Part shown: positions 1 to 12,059 of the stretch, piece after piece
Numbering within the stretch: position 1 is the stretch's first letter
Layout: the number at the start of each line of letters is the position of its first letter
Assembly: GCF_947179515.1 (NCBI RefSeq)
Contig: NC_067483.1
Location: 84,659,572 to 84,723,571, forward strand
DNA length: 64,000 nucleotides
Direction of reading: 5' to 3'
Origin: Apodemus sylvaticus
Lineage: Eukaryota; Chordata; Mammalia; Rodentia; Muridae
Notes under the pieces: model-generated
Seen by the model: only the letters and a program-made list of their open reading frames with translations
Database searches by the model: none
What the model was told of the DNA's origin: nothing
Made by a program: the position numbers and the translations under genes

Positions 1-215
1 CCCAGTTTGGGAGAACCTTAAAACAGGACAACCAAAGGAAAAATACTCTGTGACTCCACTTAACCACTTAAATACAATTTTTCAGGCTAAGCATACAACA
101 CTCCCATATACACAATTAAAAACTAAATGTTAGCTAGGAAGAGGTTATCAGTTAGCTTACATACAATCCATTTCCTTAGGAAAACAATAGTAATATACTT
201 AAAGGAATGCATTAT

Positions 216-384
216 GCCAAGCAGTAGTGGCGCACGCCTTTAATCCCAGCACTTGGGAGGCAGAGGCTGGCAGATTTCTGAGTTCAAGGCCAGCCTGGTC
301 TATAGAGTGAGTTCCAGGACAGCCAGGGCTACACTGAGAAACCCTGTCTTGAAAAAACCAAACAAACAAACAAACAAAAAAAGA
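216..384 (+). mobile_element. B1 SINE, nearly full length
   Basis: 7SL-derived B1 element, non-autonomous and mobilised by L1 proteins. It reads from a degraded head through the 'aatcccagcac' A-region and 'gagttccaggacagcc' to an A-rich tail with CAAA units. An 11-bp perfect TSD (gaatgcattat) lies at 205-215 and 385-395, so both boundaries are fixed. The body wording is mouse-like. Confidence 0.95.
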
Positions 385-555
385 GAATGCATTATAAAAG
401 CATTTTAAGAAAGCAATAAGTATTCTTTTGTTAAAGCAAAAGTTAAAAGTTAAGAGAATTTAACTTAACTTCTTTATCCTGGAGTCTCTCTTGTTGACTC
501 ATCTACTGACTTTAATACAAATCTCAAAACTGTTCCCTAAGAAATTAGGACTGCA

Positions 556-666
556 GCTGGTGTGGTGCTGCATGTCTTCAATCTCACCACTTAGGAGGCA
601 GAGATGTATTTATCTCTATGAATCCAAGACCATGTCTGTTAGGGCTGCACAGTAACACTCTGTCTC
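556..666 (+). mobile_element. Diverged B1-like SINE
   Basis: Old 7SL-like SINE. Remnants of 'aatcccagcacttgggaggcagag' and the terminal 'ctctgtctc' are visible before a 25-A tail. The middle is poorly conserved. The tail runs directly into the purine microsatellite that follows. Confidence 0.6.
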
Positions 667-701
667 AAAAAAAAAAAAAAAAAAAAAAAAAGGAAGGAAG
701 G

Positions 702-739
<38 letters not shown>

Positions 740-791
740 GGAAGGAAGGAAGGAAGGAAGGAAGGAAGGAAGGAAGGAAGGAAGGAAGGAA
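667..791 (+). repeat. A25 - (AG)n - (GGAA)n compound microsatellite
   Basis: A run of 25 A, then (AG)n at about 705-736, then about 13 GGAA units to 791. It starts exactly at the tail of the preceding SINE, so it probably grew from the poly(A) tail. Long open frames here are translations of the repeat only. Confidence 0.95.
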
Positions 792-3700
792 TTATGACTC
801 TAGGAAATTTTTGGAAAGTCAAACATTTTTTCTCAAAATACCTGTCAACTAGAAATGAATAAGATCAATTAGTCACTCTTATATTTCTAAAGAATACATT
901 TAGTATCTTCATAACAAATCTGAATTTTGAGATACTTTGGCATGCGTTTAAATCATGTAAAAGGGATAGACCTACAATATGTTTATTATCTCAAACTAGA
1001 CTGTGGATCATCTGTTCTTAAAACTTTTCATGTCAAGCACAAATATTAAAATGAAGTCATCGACAGTGAGCTTACTAAGTTTTAATTGCCTCCTTGCCAC
1101 TCATTTGTAATGATCTGATCAGCTAACATATATGCCATATGCCTTTTTATAAAGGCAAGGTATTTAGGGAACGAAGAAGGACGTCAGGATTCTCTTTTAC
1201 GCCTGACTGATAAACAATCAATGATCTTCTGTCTAAAAATGACTAAAACTGCATGAAGCAAACTGTTTCTATGTGACAGGAGGTATAGTGATTCATGGGA
1301 AATGGACTTCTCCGTGCTATTAGTAAGATAATCAAGTACACTTGTTCTCAAACCCTTTTTATTTTTCAAATCCTTGTTTTTCAGGCATAAGTTCCTTCAA
1401 GACTTAGAAATTTCAAAACTAACTCTAAATTAAATATCTTAACAAATAAAAGTCATCTCCATTTCTCTTTTACTTCCACCTGTTAGACATGCAAAATTGT
1501 TTATTTTATACTTTAAGGAAAAACAATCCAACTTATAGTTTGATAAGGAAAGCCAGTGTCACTCTACAGTTCTAACCATTTTGCACTATTTAAATGCTTG
1601 CTAAGTTTTGCAAAGTAAATAAGCCTGTTCAGAAGATTCTTATCATTATTAATCTTACCATTTTAAAATTATTTAAAGTCTACAGTTCCAGAATAAGTCT
1701 CCAAAGTTAATTTCTGAACTAGTAATCTATTACTTCAAAGAATTCTGCTATATTTAAAACTGAGGGTTCACAGATATTAAGTGATGGTCTGAATTTTACA
1801 AATTGTATCATTAAGTGACTAATGCTGATGCTTTACTGTTTGCCATGTTGTTTATCTAAAGACTTGAGTTCACACCATGCTAGGTTAAACCACTTCACCA
1901 GGCCCACATTGGCTAAAAGCACATCACCAGACAGGGGAAAATCTTGCAACATATTTCGAATAATAAGGATTTATACAATAGATTTCATATCAAAATTCAT
2001 GACAGGATGTTCAATTTAAATAAAAACAAATGTGTGAGACAAAAAAGTAGACCAATTTGGAGCACTTCTAGACTTGACTAGAATTTCCTAACTATATGCA
2101 AATATTTTAAATACATTTTAAAATACAATAATATTTGATCAATACGTTTAGGCAAAACTAGAATTGTTTTATATGTACTAAATAATTGTAGAATTTACCC
2201 ATCACTTTCCTTTAAAGTTTAAGATTATATTTTATTTTCATTTATTTTTATTTTAAATACAAATGCTACTTTTGTTTTGATTCAATTTCAGAAAACTTAG
2301 AAATTGATAACCTTTGCTTCCTTTTTCATTTTATCAACCTTAGCAGAATATTGAGAAATTAATAGGAGAACCCTCCAATAGCCAGCTCTGCAGCACACAC
2401 ACATTTCTTGCACTCTTAACTCTTACCTTACAGTTGGCATCATTGAATAATAGAAAACTCAAACTTGTATGCCACTTTTCAAATCTAATATTTTGGTAAA
2501 AATACAACCTTTTAAAAATAAAAATATAAGCTATATGTCACTGTTAGGTAAGTCTTGTTTCAAAATACTATCAATAAAATATGAACAGGATAGAATGGCA
2601 TTTCAATAAACAAATGCCTAAAATAACTTCAATCCCCAAATCAAGCAATATTCAAGAACCTTAAGTAATAATGCTTAAAGAGAATAAAAATGAAATTATT
2701 ATACACAAAAGGGAAAAAGTTAACTCCTAAAATCAATATGTATGCTGCGTATCTATGGTACCATTTTCAAGGGTGATCAGGATAAAGCAGTCAATACAAT
2801 TTTCCATTCATGTGATATATTTAATACCACTAACTAAACTATACACACACACTGGAATAAATGACTATATTTTTTAAAAGAAAAAAGTAACTAGAATGTA
2901 TGCCCACTTAGAAGAGAAACTGATGTTCATATTAACGTTTTAAATACAAACTGTTAAATCCTGAAAACTGACCTCTAGAAAACAAAAGCCACTTTAAAAT
3001 ACATGGAAACAAAGAATGGAAATGAAAGAAAAGAAGGTGCAGAGTCTCTATTTAACTGGCTGTTCAGTCATTAGAAAGGTGCCCCATAACCACCATATGT
3101 TACTCAAATATGTTATCACACCTACAATTTCATCATATGTCTCCCAAGAAATTAATTAGCTCTAACTTTTTCAACTTTGACAAAAACGTCTGCATCAGTC
3201 AGATTACTAGCTGTTGCAAACATTTCAAAATTCAAAGCTTTCTTCAGCTTGTATTTAACCTTTTAATTACTATTAATCATTTAGCAACATTTAGAACAGC
3301 ATTCATTAGGCAGATGTCTAATTCTAGAATTTTGAATAATGTAAATTCATTTACACTTCTATCTATTCTTGGTGCATATTCGCTTGGTGGTTTTACAAAG
3401 TAAAACTAAGGTTTAAAAACCATCATTTTAAGGCTGTAGTAAAGAAGAAATAACCAGAAGTGTTCGTGTTCTCTTAAACAAAACAAAACAAATTCCCCAA
3501 CATCAGTTTAGTTGACTGACAGTAATAATGACCTCAATGATTATAAAATGAAGATTGAAAAATCCTGTAATAACTATGAGATATGTGACAGACTTTATAA
3601 TAAACTATCAGTGATATGAAGAACTGAAAGAAAAATATTTTCATAAGATACCCATTAACGATCAAACTAAAAAAAAAAAAAAAAACAAAAACAAAAAAAA

Positions 3701-4320
3701 CAAAAACACTCCATCCTGATTGATCCTAAACCAAAGTTAGGCTACCATCAAACATGTAAGGTAGCTTTCATTTTCATCAATGTATATAAAATAACTTGTT
3801 AAGCCTATCAATTGTTCCTTGTGTGTTCATTCTGAAAATATTAGATCGTGGGATTCTAATCACATTCTCACTGTTTACTGGTAATTAAGGTAAACAATTC
3901 TCTTTACAAGCACATATGAGCAATAAATGTGTTTTGCAAATCTTTGCTCTTTAGTAAATGATAAATTATATAGAATATTAGTAGGGCCAACTGCTAACAT
4001 CCAATGATTCCTTTAAATTGAAGAGTAGGGAACTACAAAGCTTGCCTTATCTTCTATAAGGCCTCACACACACACACAAAAAAAATAACCACTGAATGTT
4101 CCTTTCAATTATTTCAGGTAACAAAGTAATAGATAATCTAAAAATAATTTCTACTTTAAAAAGTATTAAAATTAAGTTTTACTACTCTGACTAAAGTAGA
4201 TGTTCAAATTATCAGAATGAGGACAGCCTCATAAACTGCCAATAATTCCCTGCTGATAACTTTTCTTCCTTTTTGAAGCTACCCAGGTAAATGTACCAGT
4301 GACATGCACTATTTTTTAAT
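792..4320. other. Unique AT-rich DNA, no recognisable gene
   Basis: About 3.5 kb without a recognisable repeat or coding segment apart from short A-rich and CA-rich tracts (for example 3669-3706, about 4067-4085). Open frames here are short, AT-driven and match no family I know. Confidence 0.6.
3669..3706 (+). repeat. A-rich tract with CAAAA units
   Basis: A run of A followed by CAAAAA-type units. It may be the remnant tail of an unrecognised retrocopy; no body is visible upstream. Confidence 0.8.
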
Positions 4321-4324
4321 GGAG

Positions 4325-4490
4325 AAGACTCTTGGAGGACAGTTGAGAACACCTGAGCCAAGCTTAAAAACATAAGCTCCATCCCCCAGGGAGCCACACG
4401 ATAGAAGGAGAGAACCGATTCCCATTAGTTGTCCTGTGGTCTTCACATGCACACTACAGCATGCATACACATACAGTCAGTAAATACATT
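4325..4490 (+). mobile_element. Old tRNA-derived SINE (B2/B3 class)
   Basis: Weak match to the rodent SINE wording 'gagccaagcct...gacctgagttc...acccacatggtagaaggagagaaccgactccc..ttgtcctctgacctccacatg', best seen at about 4370-4460, ending in an AT-rich tail. The head is badly decayed. Confidence 0.5.
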
Positions 4491-4624
4491 TTTTCAAATT
4501 AAAATTTTAAATAGAACTTTAGAAATAGCAGATATCCTCTAGGAAGTTTTCAATGGCCTCTCCAAAAAGCCAAAGAAGATGTCTGCCTCTTTATATTTCC
4601 TAATTCCATCTTTTAAATACAGAG

Positions 4625-4785
4625 CACATGCTAGTTACTCTTGCAGAAGACCTACGATCTGTTCCTAGCACCCACATTTCAGATCTAGCCACTTATCTAG
4701 CCACTGTGGACAGCGCATGCACATACACTCATGGATGCACACAAAACACTTATATACCTAATATAAAATCAATTTTTTAACTAGA
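4625..4785 (+). mobile_element. Old B3-like SINE
   Basis: Recognisable by 'cacatgctagttactcttgcagaagacc..' (ancestral 'gcacttgctgctcttgcagaggacc'), 'gttcctagcacccacat' and a tail with CATACACTCATG-type units and 'aaaacact...aatataaaatcaa'. Strongly diverged. Confidence 0.55.
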
Positions 4786-5167
4786 AAATGATGCCTTCTC
4801 TTTGAAATCCCTAAACCTATCAAGTCTGGCAAAAAAAGAATCTGATTATATTTTCAATAGCAAAAGTGATACTTCAGAAATATCAATATAGTAGCTATCA
4901 ATATAGCAGAATCAAAATTTATAGTTTAGAAATGTTGTAATATGATCTGTATGGTATATATGTGTACTGTTCTCAACTGAGGAAAGAAACAAGTGGCCAT
5001 TCAAATTTAGTTGCTGAATTACAATGAGAATCTGGTTCATATTAAGAACAGAACAGTAACTACCTTGTCTTGAGTGCAGAAAATACATGGGTTTACAGAA
5101 TCAGAGAGAGAGAAATGTATAGCCAACATGATATTGTAAGTTTCCTTCGGGAGAAAAATTCCTACAA

Positions 5168-5236
5168 CTGGTTAAAAACAAATAAATAAACAAACAAATA
5201 ACACACAGACATACACATATACACACACACATATTT
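5168..5236 (+). repeat. (AAAC/AAAT)n then (CA)n-rich tract
   Basis: Low-complexity run of AAATAAAC units passing into AC/ATAC repeats. Confidence 0.8.
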
Positions 5237-5549
5237 AATTAACAGCACAAGAGAGTATCACATGCATAGAAATCAGAAGATCTTGGCATTTCTAGCTCAG
5301 TGACCTAAAGAAGCCTAGTGATTTATCATAGGAAAGATAGAATACATTAACCAAAAAAGACAGTCTCTGTTTTGAGGATGTAAATTTATAATGACAGTGA
5401 GGCAACCATAAAAAGGCTTTAAGTATCAAACTACAACACTTAAAGAAGTCAGTTTCTGTACTGGGAACTACAGTTTGATTACTGAGTGCCACTAAAGACC
5501 GTGTTTTACATGGCAAGTGCTAGCAAGTTCTAGGAGCCTAATGAGAAGT

Positions 5550-5815
5550 TCTTAGGTCAGCGGGATCTGTGTTCTCACAGGAGACTGTGGAATTCTGGTC
5601 CCATTCTCCTTGTTCTCTACTTTCCCAGGTAAACAATTTTCTCTGCAGCCTTTTTCATCATGTAGGACACCCTGATCACATGTGAAAACGAATGTGGGTG
5701 CTCAGTCTCAAGCTATAAACTTCCTCCTATATGGGATTTAAGGTAAGTCCTTTCTCTTTGTAAGTGCTTCAGTTATTTTGTTACAGTGATGTAAAGTAAC
5801 ACACTACACTTTAAG
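5550..5815 (+). mobile_element. Probable old MaLR-type solo LTR
   Basis: The right end resembles the conserved MaLR end: an 'ataaa..cctttctc...' signal, a 'ttgctt..(c)aggtattttgt(c/t)acag' block and 'gtaactaacac'. The body contains 'gagaagttcttaggtcag..gggatc' and 'gtgg(a)ttctggtcccattctcc'. No internal ERV region is visible. Call rests on recall of family wording. Confidence 0.4.
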
Positions 5816-6856
5816 AAATAGTTGGAACTCACTGATAATAGACAAAATATATAGTCAAACAGCAGAAAAGCCAAGAATTTACACAGCCAAAGCAGCTCAG
5901 AACTGAGTAAGAAAGGGCTCTCTTCATATCTTATGGATAGCTAAGAAAGTCAATAAAATAGCACTCCAATGAAGAGACATATCTGAAATGTAAAATATGA
6001 GGAAGTCAAGTAAGGTATACATTTAAGTAGGGAACAAGCAAACAAAAAAAAATTATGAAGTCCTAGTAAATTACTATTAATTGTAAAATGAGTATTTGGA
6101 ATAATAAGAATACATAAATGATTTTCTTCTAGCATTTTGCTTATGTTATAATTTATGTTCATAACAATTTATTCTATAAGCATACTTAATATTTAGAAAA
6201 ATGTATATGTAAAAAATTAAGAGTTCATTAATGAATAGCTTCAATTTCACCAATAGCTTTTAATGAAAAATATTTTCATTTTAAAAGCTCAATGTTTAAA
6301 GAATGATCAATGTAGCATATTTTTTTAAATTTTTGTCATTTGAAAATAAATAAAATGTCCATATGAATATGTGACAGTGATTAGATGGAAAATAGCAAAA
6401 GAAGAAAGAAGTAAGGCTCTATGCAGATAAATGAACTACACCATGTTAAACTGGCAGTGACAGACGGCACGGGCACTGGGTATACGCTCCTCTTTTATAA
6501 AAGTATTTGTTTGAATGTTTTCTTAATAAATGGGTTTGCAAACAGATACAACAGTTAATATCTACAAGTTTCTATGATTATTAACCTCATGTTGTCAAAG
6601 GAATTAAACACAAAAATCTCTACATAGTAAAAGTTGAACACTTGAGGGAAAAGCCTCATATAAACAAGTACTAGAATTTAATTCCGGTTTCATGAAATTC
6701 TTAAAATTATAAAATGTTATGATCTAAATTATAAAAAATATTTATAATCTAACCATGAAATACAAAAAAATCACTTTTCCCCCACAAACATTAGGATATT
6801 TTTTTATAATAACCATTTTTATAATAACCGTTTTATCACTTTTGACTGTCCTATAG

Positions 6857-7079
6857 CAATGGTTCTCAACTTTCCTAAAGCTGTGACCATTTAATAAATC
6901 CCGTGTTGTGGTAGCCTCAACCATAAAATTATTGTCATTGCCACTTCATAACTTAAATTTTGCTACTGTTATGAATCACAATGTAAATATCTGTGTTTTC
7001 CGATGGTCTTAGATGAGCCTGTGAGAGGTTGTTCAATGCACCCGCCAGGGGCCACAAGCCACAGGTTGAGAGCCCACTG
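6857..7079. mobile_element. URR1-type non-autonomous hAT (Charlie) element
   Basis: Both ends carry the hAT-like terminal inverted repeat: left caatggttctcaac, right gttgagagcccactg. Between them are the typical motifs 'attattgtcattgccacttcataa' (decayed) and 'atctgtgttttccgatggtctta'. The flanking 8-mers tcctatag (6849-6856) and gcctacag (7080-7087) match at 6 of 8 positions, as expected of a decayed hAT target-site duplication. It encodes no transposase. Confidence 0.85.
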
Positions 7080-7087
7080 GCCTACAG

Positions 7088-8374
7088 GCTACAGTACCGG
7101 AGCCAAGTCTTTATTTACATCTAATACAGTGACAAAATGAAGTACCTGTGAGAGCTGACTGCATTGCAGCTAGTAACTGTAACTGTACGCCCAGTAACTT
7201 CACCTGAATTACTCCAAATCATTCTTATAGTTTTTGCCTAAATATTATGTATATCAAGAAATCTATTTCCAAACCCAACTGTAGTAGAGAATGTCAACCT
7301 ATGTCTTCATACAGAGCTTTCTATCACAAAACTATTACAAATAAATTTTTTGAGTTAAGTTCCAAATCATTATTTATGAACCAATTTACATTCCTTAAAA
7401 TATCACTATTTTAAAGAATACAAGCATTCATGATGTTAATACATTCTCAAAATTGAGCAATTACCACCATTGATCTCAGAACTTTACATCCTCTCAAAAA
7501 GAAACACTGAATCACTTATTATCTGTGTTCATTTGCTCCTCCCCTGGTACCTAGAAATTTTTTATGTCCCTAAGAATTTGACTATTTTAGACATTTCATG
7601 TACATGGACCCAGTGTTTTTCAAATAAAACTAACAGATTTAGCATGTATGATGTTTTCATGAAAATATGCATGTATATAAAAAAACGGGGATGGTATGGG
7701 TAGCAAAGTTCAACTATGTTGGACTCTTTATACCTGACCAAGATTCCTTGTAATCAAATTGGCCCAGAAAACAACAGCACAGCATATGCATTCTTCCACC
7801 TAACTCCTCTCTAACTTGTTTGTTAGTTCAACAACCTAGTTAGTTTTATTTCCTGTCTTCAGAATATTCTAAACAAAAGAAAAGAAAGCATTTGTGTAAC
7901 AATTAGAAATGGAAGCAGAATAATGCATGTTCTGGCTCTATTAGTGTTCTCTTCCACATTTCCCACAATTATGGCATATCACCACTAAGTGCTGTAAAGA
8001 ATGCAGAAATTGGATCTTCATGGTTCTAAAAAATCAGAGACATATAAAAGCTGTCATGCAAAAACTACAGAGAATGTTTTTAAAGGAGAGAAGCCTAGTA
8101 TGTATTAAGGAGAGGGGAATAACATGTAATTTGGAGAAAAACAAATAAGTGTTCAACACAGGGAGTGAAATATACTATGTGCCAATGTAGTCTGTACAAA
8201 TAAGCTATAAATTTTCTTTTGGTCAGAATAAAATACTAAGTTCAGAGCAATGTAGCAGAATAGAAAAAAGTGACTCCCTGAGTAAGAGGAGGCAGAGCAC
8301 CCAGGACAGAGTACTCCCTAGACAAAGAGAAGCACAAGGCACAAGAGAAGTGATAGAACAGTGAGAAAGAATGA
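7088..8374. other. Unique AT-rich DNA, nothing recognised
   Basis: About 1.3 kb with no identifiable repeat, RNA gene or coding segment. Confidence 0.5.
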
Positions 8375-8511
8375 ACTCGAGGACAAGGCGAGCCTGTGTG
8401 CTGCCTCAACTCAGCACTCCAGAGGCTGAAGCATGAAGGCTGCCCAAATCTCCAGGCCAGCTGGGCTACAAAAGGAGGGAAGGGGGAGAAACAAAGTAAA
8501 ACAAAACAGGA

Positions 8512-8654
8512 ATACAGAGAGGAGAGGGAGGGAGGGGGGAGGGAGGGAGGGAAGGAGGGAGGGAGAGAGGGAGGGAGGGAGAGGGGGAAGGAGGGAGGGA
8601 GGGAGAGGGGGAGGGAGAGAGAGAGGGAGGAGGGAGGGAGGGAGGGAGGGAAAG
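8512..8654 (+). repeat. (GGGA)n / (GA)n purine tract
   Basis: About 140 bp of almost pure purine on the + strand, mainly GGGA units with AG interruptions. Apparent open frames on both strands (up to 226 codons) are repeat translations. About 90 bp upstream (8385-8475) may be a SINE remnant (cagcactccagaggctgaagc) but it is too weak to call alone. Confidence 0.95.
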
Positions 8655-8851
8655 TTAAGAAAATAAATCCCAAGGACAGAGTCCCAGTGCCACAGAAACG
8701 GAGTTGAAGCCAAACCTCCTCTATAAGATAAGGCAATGAAGAGCCTAGCATCTCTATCCTTAAGAGAGGTCCAAAGTGAGCACAAGGTGTAAATCTCATT
8801 GTAGGAGATAGTGTAACAATGTCTTCACTGTGACAGGTCAGCACTGGAAAA

Positions 8852-9850
8852 AAAAATGGGACCTCACAAAACTGAAAAGCTTCTGTAAGGCAAGACACAC
8901 TGTCAATAGGACAAAACGGCAACCAACAGATTGGGAAAAGATCTTTACCAATCCTACATCCGATAGAGGGCTAATATCCAATATATACAAAGAACTCAAG
9001 AAGTTAAGACTCCAGAGAACCAAATAACCCCATTAAAAATGGGGTACAGAGCTAAACAGAGAATTATCAACTGAGGAATCTTGAATGGCTGAGAAGCAGT
9101 TAAAGAAATGTTCAACATCCTTAATCATCAGGGAAATGTGAATCAAAATGACCCTGAGATTCCACCTTAGACCAATCAGAATGGCGAAGATCAAAAACTC
9201 AGGTGACAATGGATGCTCCATGAGGATGTAGAGAAAGAGGAACACTCCAGTATTGCTGGTGGGACTGAAAGCTGGTAAAACCACTTAGGAAATCAATCTG
9301 GTGGTTCCTCCGAAAACTGGAAATAGTGCTACCTGAAGACCCAGCGATACCACTCCTGGACATATACCCAAAAGATGCTCCAACATACAAAAAGGACACA
9401 TGCTCCACTATGTTCATAGCAGTCTTATTTATAATATCTGGAAACAACCCAAATGCACCTCAACAGAAGAACGGATACAGAAAATGTGGTACATTTACAC
9501 AATGGAGTACTACTCAGCTATTAAAAACAATGACTTCATGAAATTCACAGGCAAATGGAACTAGAAAATATCATCCTGTGTGAGGTAGCCCAGATACAAA
9601 AGAACACACATAAGATGTATTCATTGATAAGGGGCTATTAGCCCAAAAGCTCACAATGCCCAGGATACAACCCACAGTGCATCAGGGGGTGGATGCTTCA
9701 GTCCTGCATTGAGGGGGAACAGGATTATTGCAGGAGGTGGAGTGATAAGAGGACCTGGGAGTGAGGGAGGAGGGGGAGGGGGAAACAAAAGGGGGACAGT
9801 ATCAGGTACGGGAGGGGATGAGAGGTACAAAGCAGAAAATCGAATCAAAA
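8852..9850 (+). mobile_element. 5'-truncated L1: ORF2 C-terminus and part of 3'UTR
   Basis: Starts inside ORF2 (protein motifs TDWEKIFTNPTSDRGLISNIYKELKKL), continues through the C-terminal region (LPEDPAIPLLDIYPKDAPTY, YYSAI-NND) with frameshifts, then into a G-rich 3'UTR to about 9850. No poly(A) tail or obvious TSD is visible, so its 3' end is also lost. ORF2 normally supplies endonuclease and reverse transcriptase; this piece has neither domain. Confidence 0.9.
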
Positions 9851-10379
9851 GCATCCAATCGAATTGGCATCCAATACTGTGGCTAGAGCTCTGTTCACTT
9901 CCCACACTCTCCAATGCACTGGAGGAGCCCCACTGTTTGAGCATTAAACCACCTCAAAGTGTACAAACTAGGGAACTGCAATGACAGACAATCTGTATAG
10001 TCCACAGGCTCCCTGAGGAGACAAGGCAAGCAGCAGCTCCTGGCAGTGAAAAGTAAAGTTCCTACTGGAACACAATGGAATGTTGACTTTGCTAACATTT
10101 GTCCTTATTTTTGTTTACTATATTGGGCAGTTAGAAGTTTTAGCCAATCCTCTTTTTTTACCATCTTTCTAAGATCCTTCTCATTCCTTTTTTTCTTTTT
10201 GTGTGATTTTCCTTCTTCTTTTTCCCTATCTCTATCATTTTTTTAAAAAATAATTAATCAACTACATACCTTATTTTTGTAGTTTACCCCTGTAATCAAC
10301 TGACTCCAAATATGTTTCTGTATGTGTTTTGGTTTGATGTTACTGCTTTTACAAACTGTTTTCTCTTCTGTGTGTGAGT
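9851..10379. other. Unassigned interval
   Basis: About 530 bp between two L1 remnants. It includes a moderately GC-rich part (9880-10050) and a T-rich part (10090-10240) that I do not recognise. Confidence 0.4.
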
Positions 10380-10599
10380 GGTACAAAGGAAGAAGCCCCT
10401 AAGAGAAGCCTGCTCAATAAGAATACTCTCAAAATAAACTGAAGACAGCCATCCAACGGATGCGGAAATTACAAATCAACATCACTAGGAACATGAAAAG
10501 GCAAGGCAAGATGAGTCTGAAAAGGAAAACGTCACAGGCCCTCGACATAAGCCAATCCACAGACAACGAAGTACAGCAAATGTCTGACAGAGCAAACTT

Positions 10600-11355
10600 T
10601 ACCTAAGAATCTATGAAATTGCAAAAAGAATCAAAATAAAAACTAAAGCTATTTTAAAAAATCTCTTCAGTGAAAGTATAATAGAAAGTTCATCAAGTCT
10701 ATGAAAATAAATATCATCCAAGCACAAGAAGCATTTATAACCCTTAGGAGACAGGACAGCAACTGAAGAATCGCTCCACCATGCTAAGAATACTGAGACA
10801 AGGATACAATAGGAAAAGCTGCAAAAGGAAAATGTGAACTCACTTATGAAGACAAACAAATCAGAATAGCGTCAATTTTTCAGCAGATACCCTAAAAGGC
10901 AGCAAAAAATAGCTTTTTTTTATTTCAAGTCTTGAAAGTAAACTGTTGACCAGAACTACTGTTTCTAAGCAAATTTCTCTTTTAAAACTGAAATAAAGAT
11001 CAGTTGAGAAAAGGCTTGAACTTAAGCAATTACAAGTCATTAAGCTAGCAGCTCAGACAACACATACAAGTATCCAACACACACAGAAGGAAGACATTTC
11101 CAAAAAAGATGTCAGGAAAGAATCGTGTAATGAAAGAAATGGAAGAGTAAATGAGCACTAGAAATTAATAATGTCCAACTCCTTGAACCAGAAAACCACT
11201 TATATGAATAGGGGAGAAAGAACAGAACAAAAAAAGAACTCAACCTAATCAGGAAAAACATTGAGGGATTTGACAAACATCCCAACAATAACCCTAATGG
11301 ATAAACGCTGCCTATTTCTGGATTAACTCGCTGAATTAAAAACAAAATCCAGGCC
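10600..11355 (+). mobile_element. Ancient L1 (L1M type): ORF1 3' region to ORF2 start
   Basis: Matches the old mammalian L1 text: 'cagcaga(a/t)accctaaaaggc' near 10880, then 'tatttcaa(g)tc(c)tgaa' and 'ctcttttaaaactgaaataaaga', the end of ORF1 and the inter-ORF region. Many frameshifts. The body is probably continuous with the ORF2 segment at 12060-13800, split by two later SINEs. Confidence 0.6.
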
Positions 11356-11357
11356 AA

Positions 11358-11560
11358 CAAAATGGTTCAGGTGGTAAAGGTTCTTGCCACTTAGCCTGAT
11401 GACCTGAGTTTGATACTCAAGGCTCATATAGGAGAAGGAGAGAATAAACTCCCATTCCCTCACTTCCACTGGTATGTGGAAGCACATACATGCATGTGCA
11501 AGCATGCACGTGTGTGCATGCATGCACATGCACCCATGCACAAACACACAAAAATATAAT
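11358..11560 (+). mobile_element. tRNA-derived SINE (B2/B3 class) inserted in old L1
   Basis: Reads 'atggttcaggtggtaaaggttcttgcca' then 'gcctgatgacctgagttt' (Pol III B-box region), 'aggagagaataaactccc', then a CA/GCAT-rich tail (11485-11545). It lies in the same orientation as the surrounding L1. Confidence 0.75.
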
Positions 11561-11756
11561 CAATTAATTGAAAATAGTAAAGTATTTTAAAACTATTTCT
11601 AATTATTGTTACAATAATCATACTTTATTGGCAAAGAAATACCCAGAATAAAGGTAGAAGAACAAATCCCACAAACAAATGGAAATTGACAAGCAAGGAT
11701 GAGTATCCACATACCTGTCAAAAGTTATCTCAAAATTAGTTAAAGGAAGTAAAAAA

Positions 11757-12045
11757 GAGGCTAAAGACAGCTCGGTGGCTAAGAGTGTTTCCTGTATCAG
11801 CACATGTTCTGAGTTGAGATCTCTAGCATCCATATAAGCATACCTGGAACTTCAGTACTCAGGGAAGGGTGGACTTTGAGGAGAAATAGGATCTTGCTAG
11901 TCACCAGTCTAGTCAGATGCTGTGAGCTAGTAGGAGATCCTGCAGCAAGGGACTAAGGCAGATCCATGGGGATGAGCCCACCCTCCTCGACTCTCCACAG
12001 GTATGCACCCGTGCATACATGTGCACATGGACACAACATTTTTAA
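11757..12045 (+). mobile_element. tRNA/B1 fusion SINE (B4/RSINE1-like)
   Basis: Head with 'cggtggctaagagtgtttcctg' and 'ctgagttgagatc', a middle resembling a B1-type segment (ggaacttcagtactcagggaagg), then 'ggctc..acaggtatgcacccgtgc' and a CATG-rich tail. Splits the old L1 a second time. Confidence 0.6.
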
Positions 12046-12059
12046 AATAATGAAAAAAT

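Noticed and set aside
8242..8922. 226-codon open frame on the minus strand, Pro/Ser/Leu-rich
   Set aside because: Its core is a translation of the (GGGA)n tract, and overlapping frames on both strands are open for the same reason. It runs over L1 sequence at its right end.
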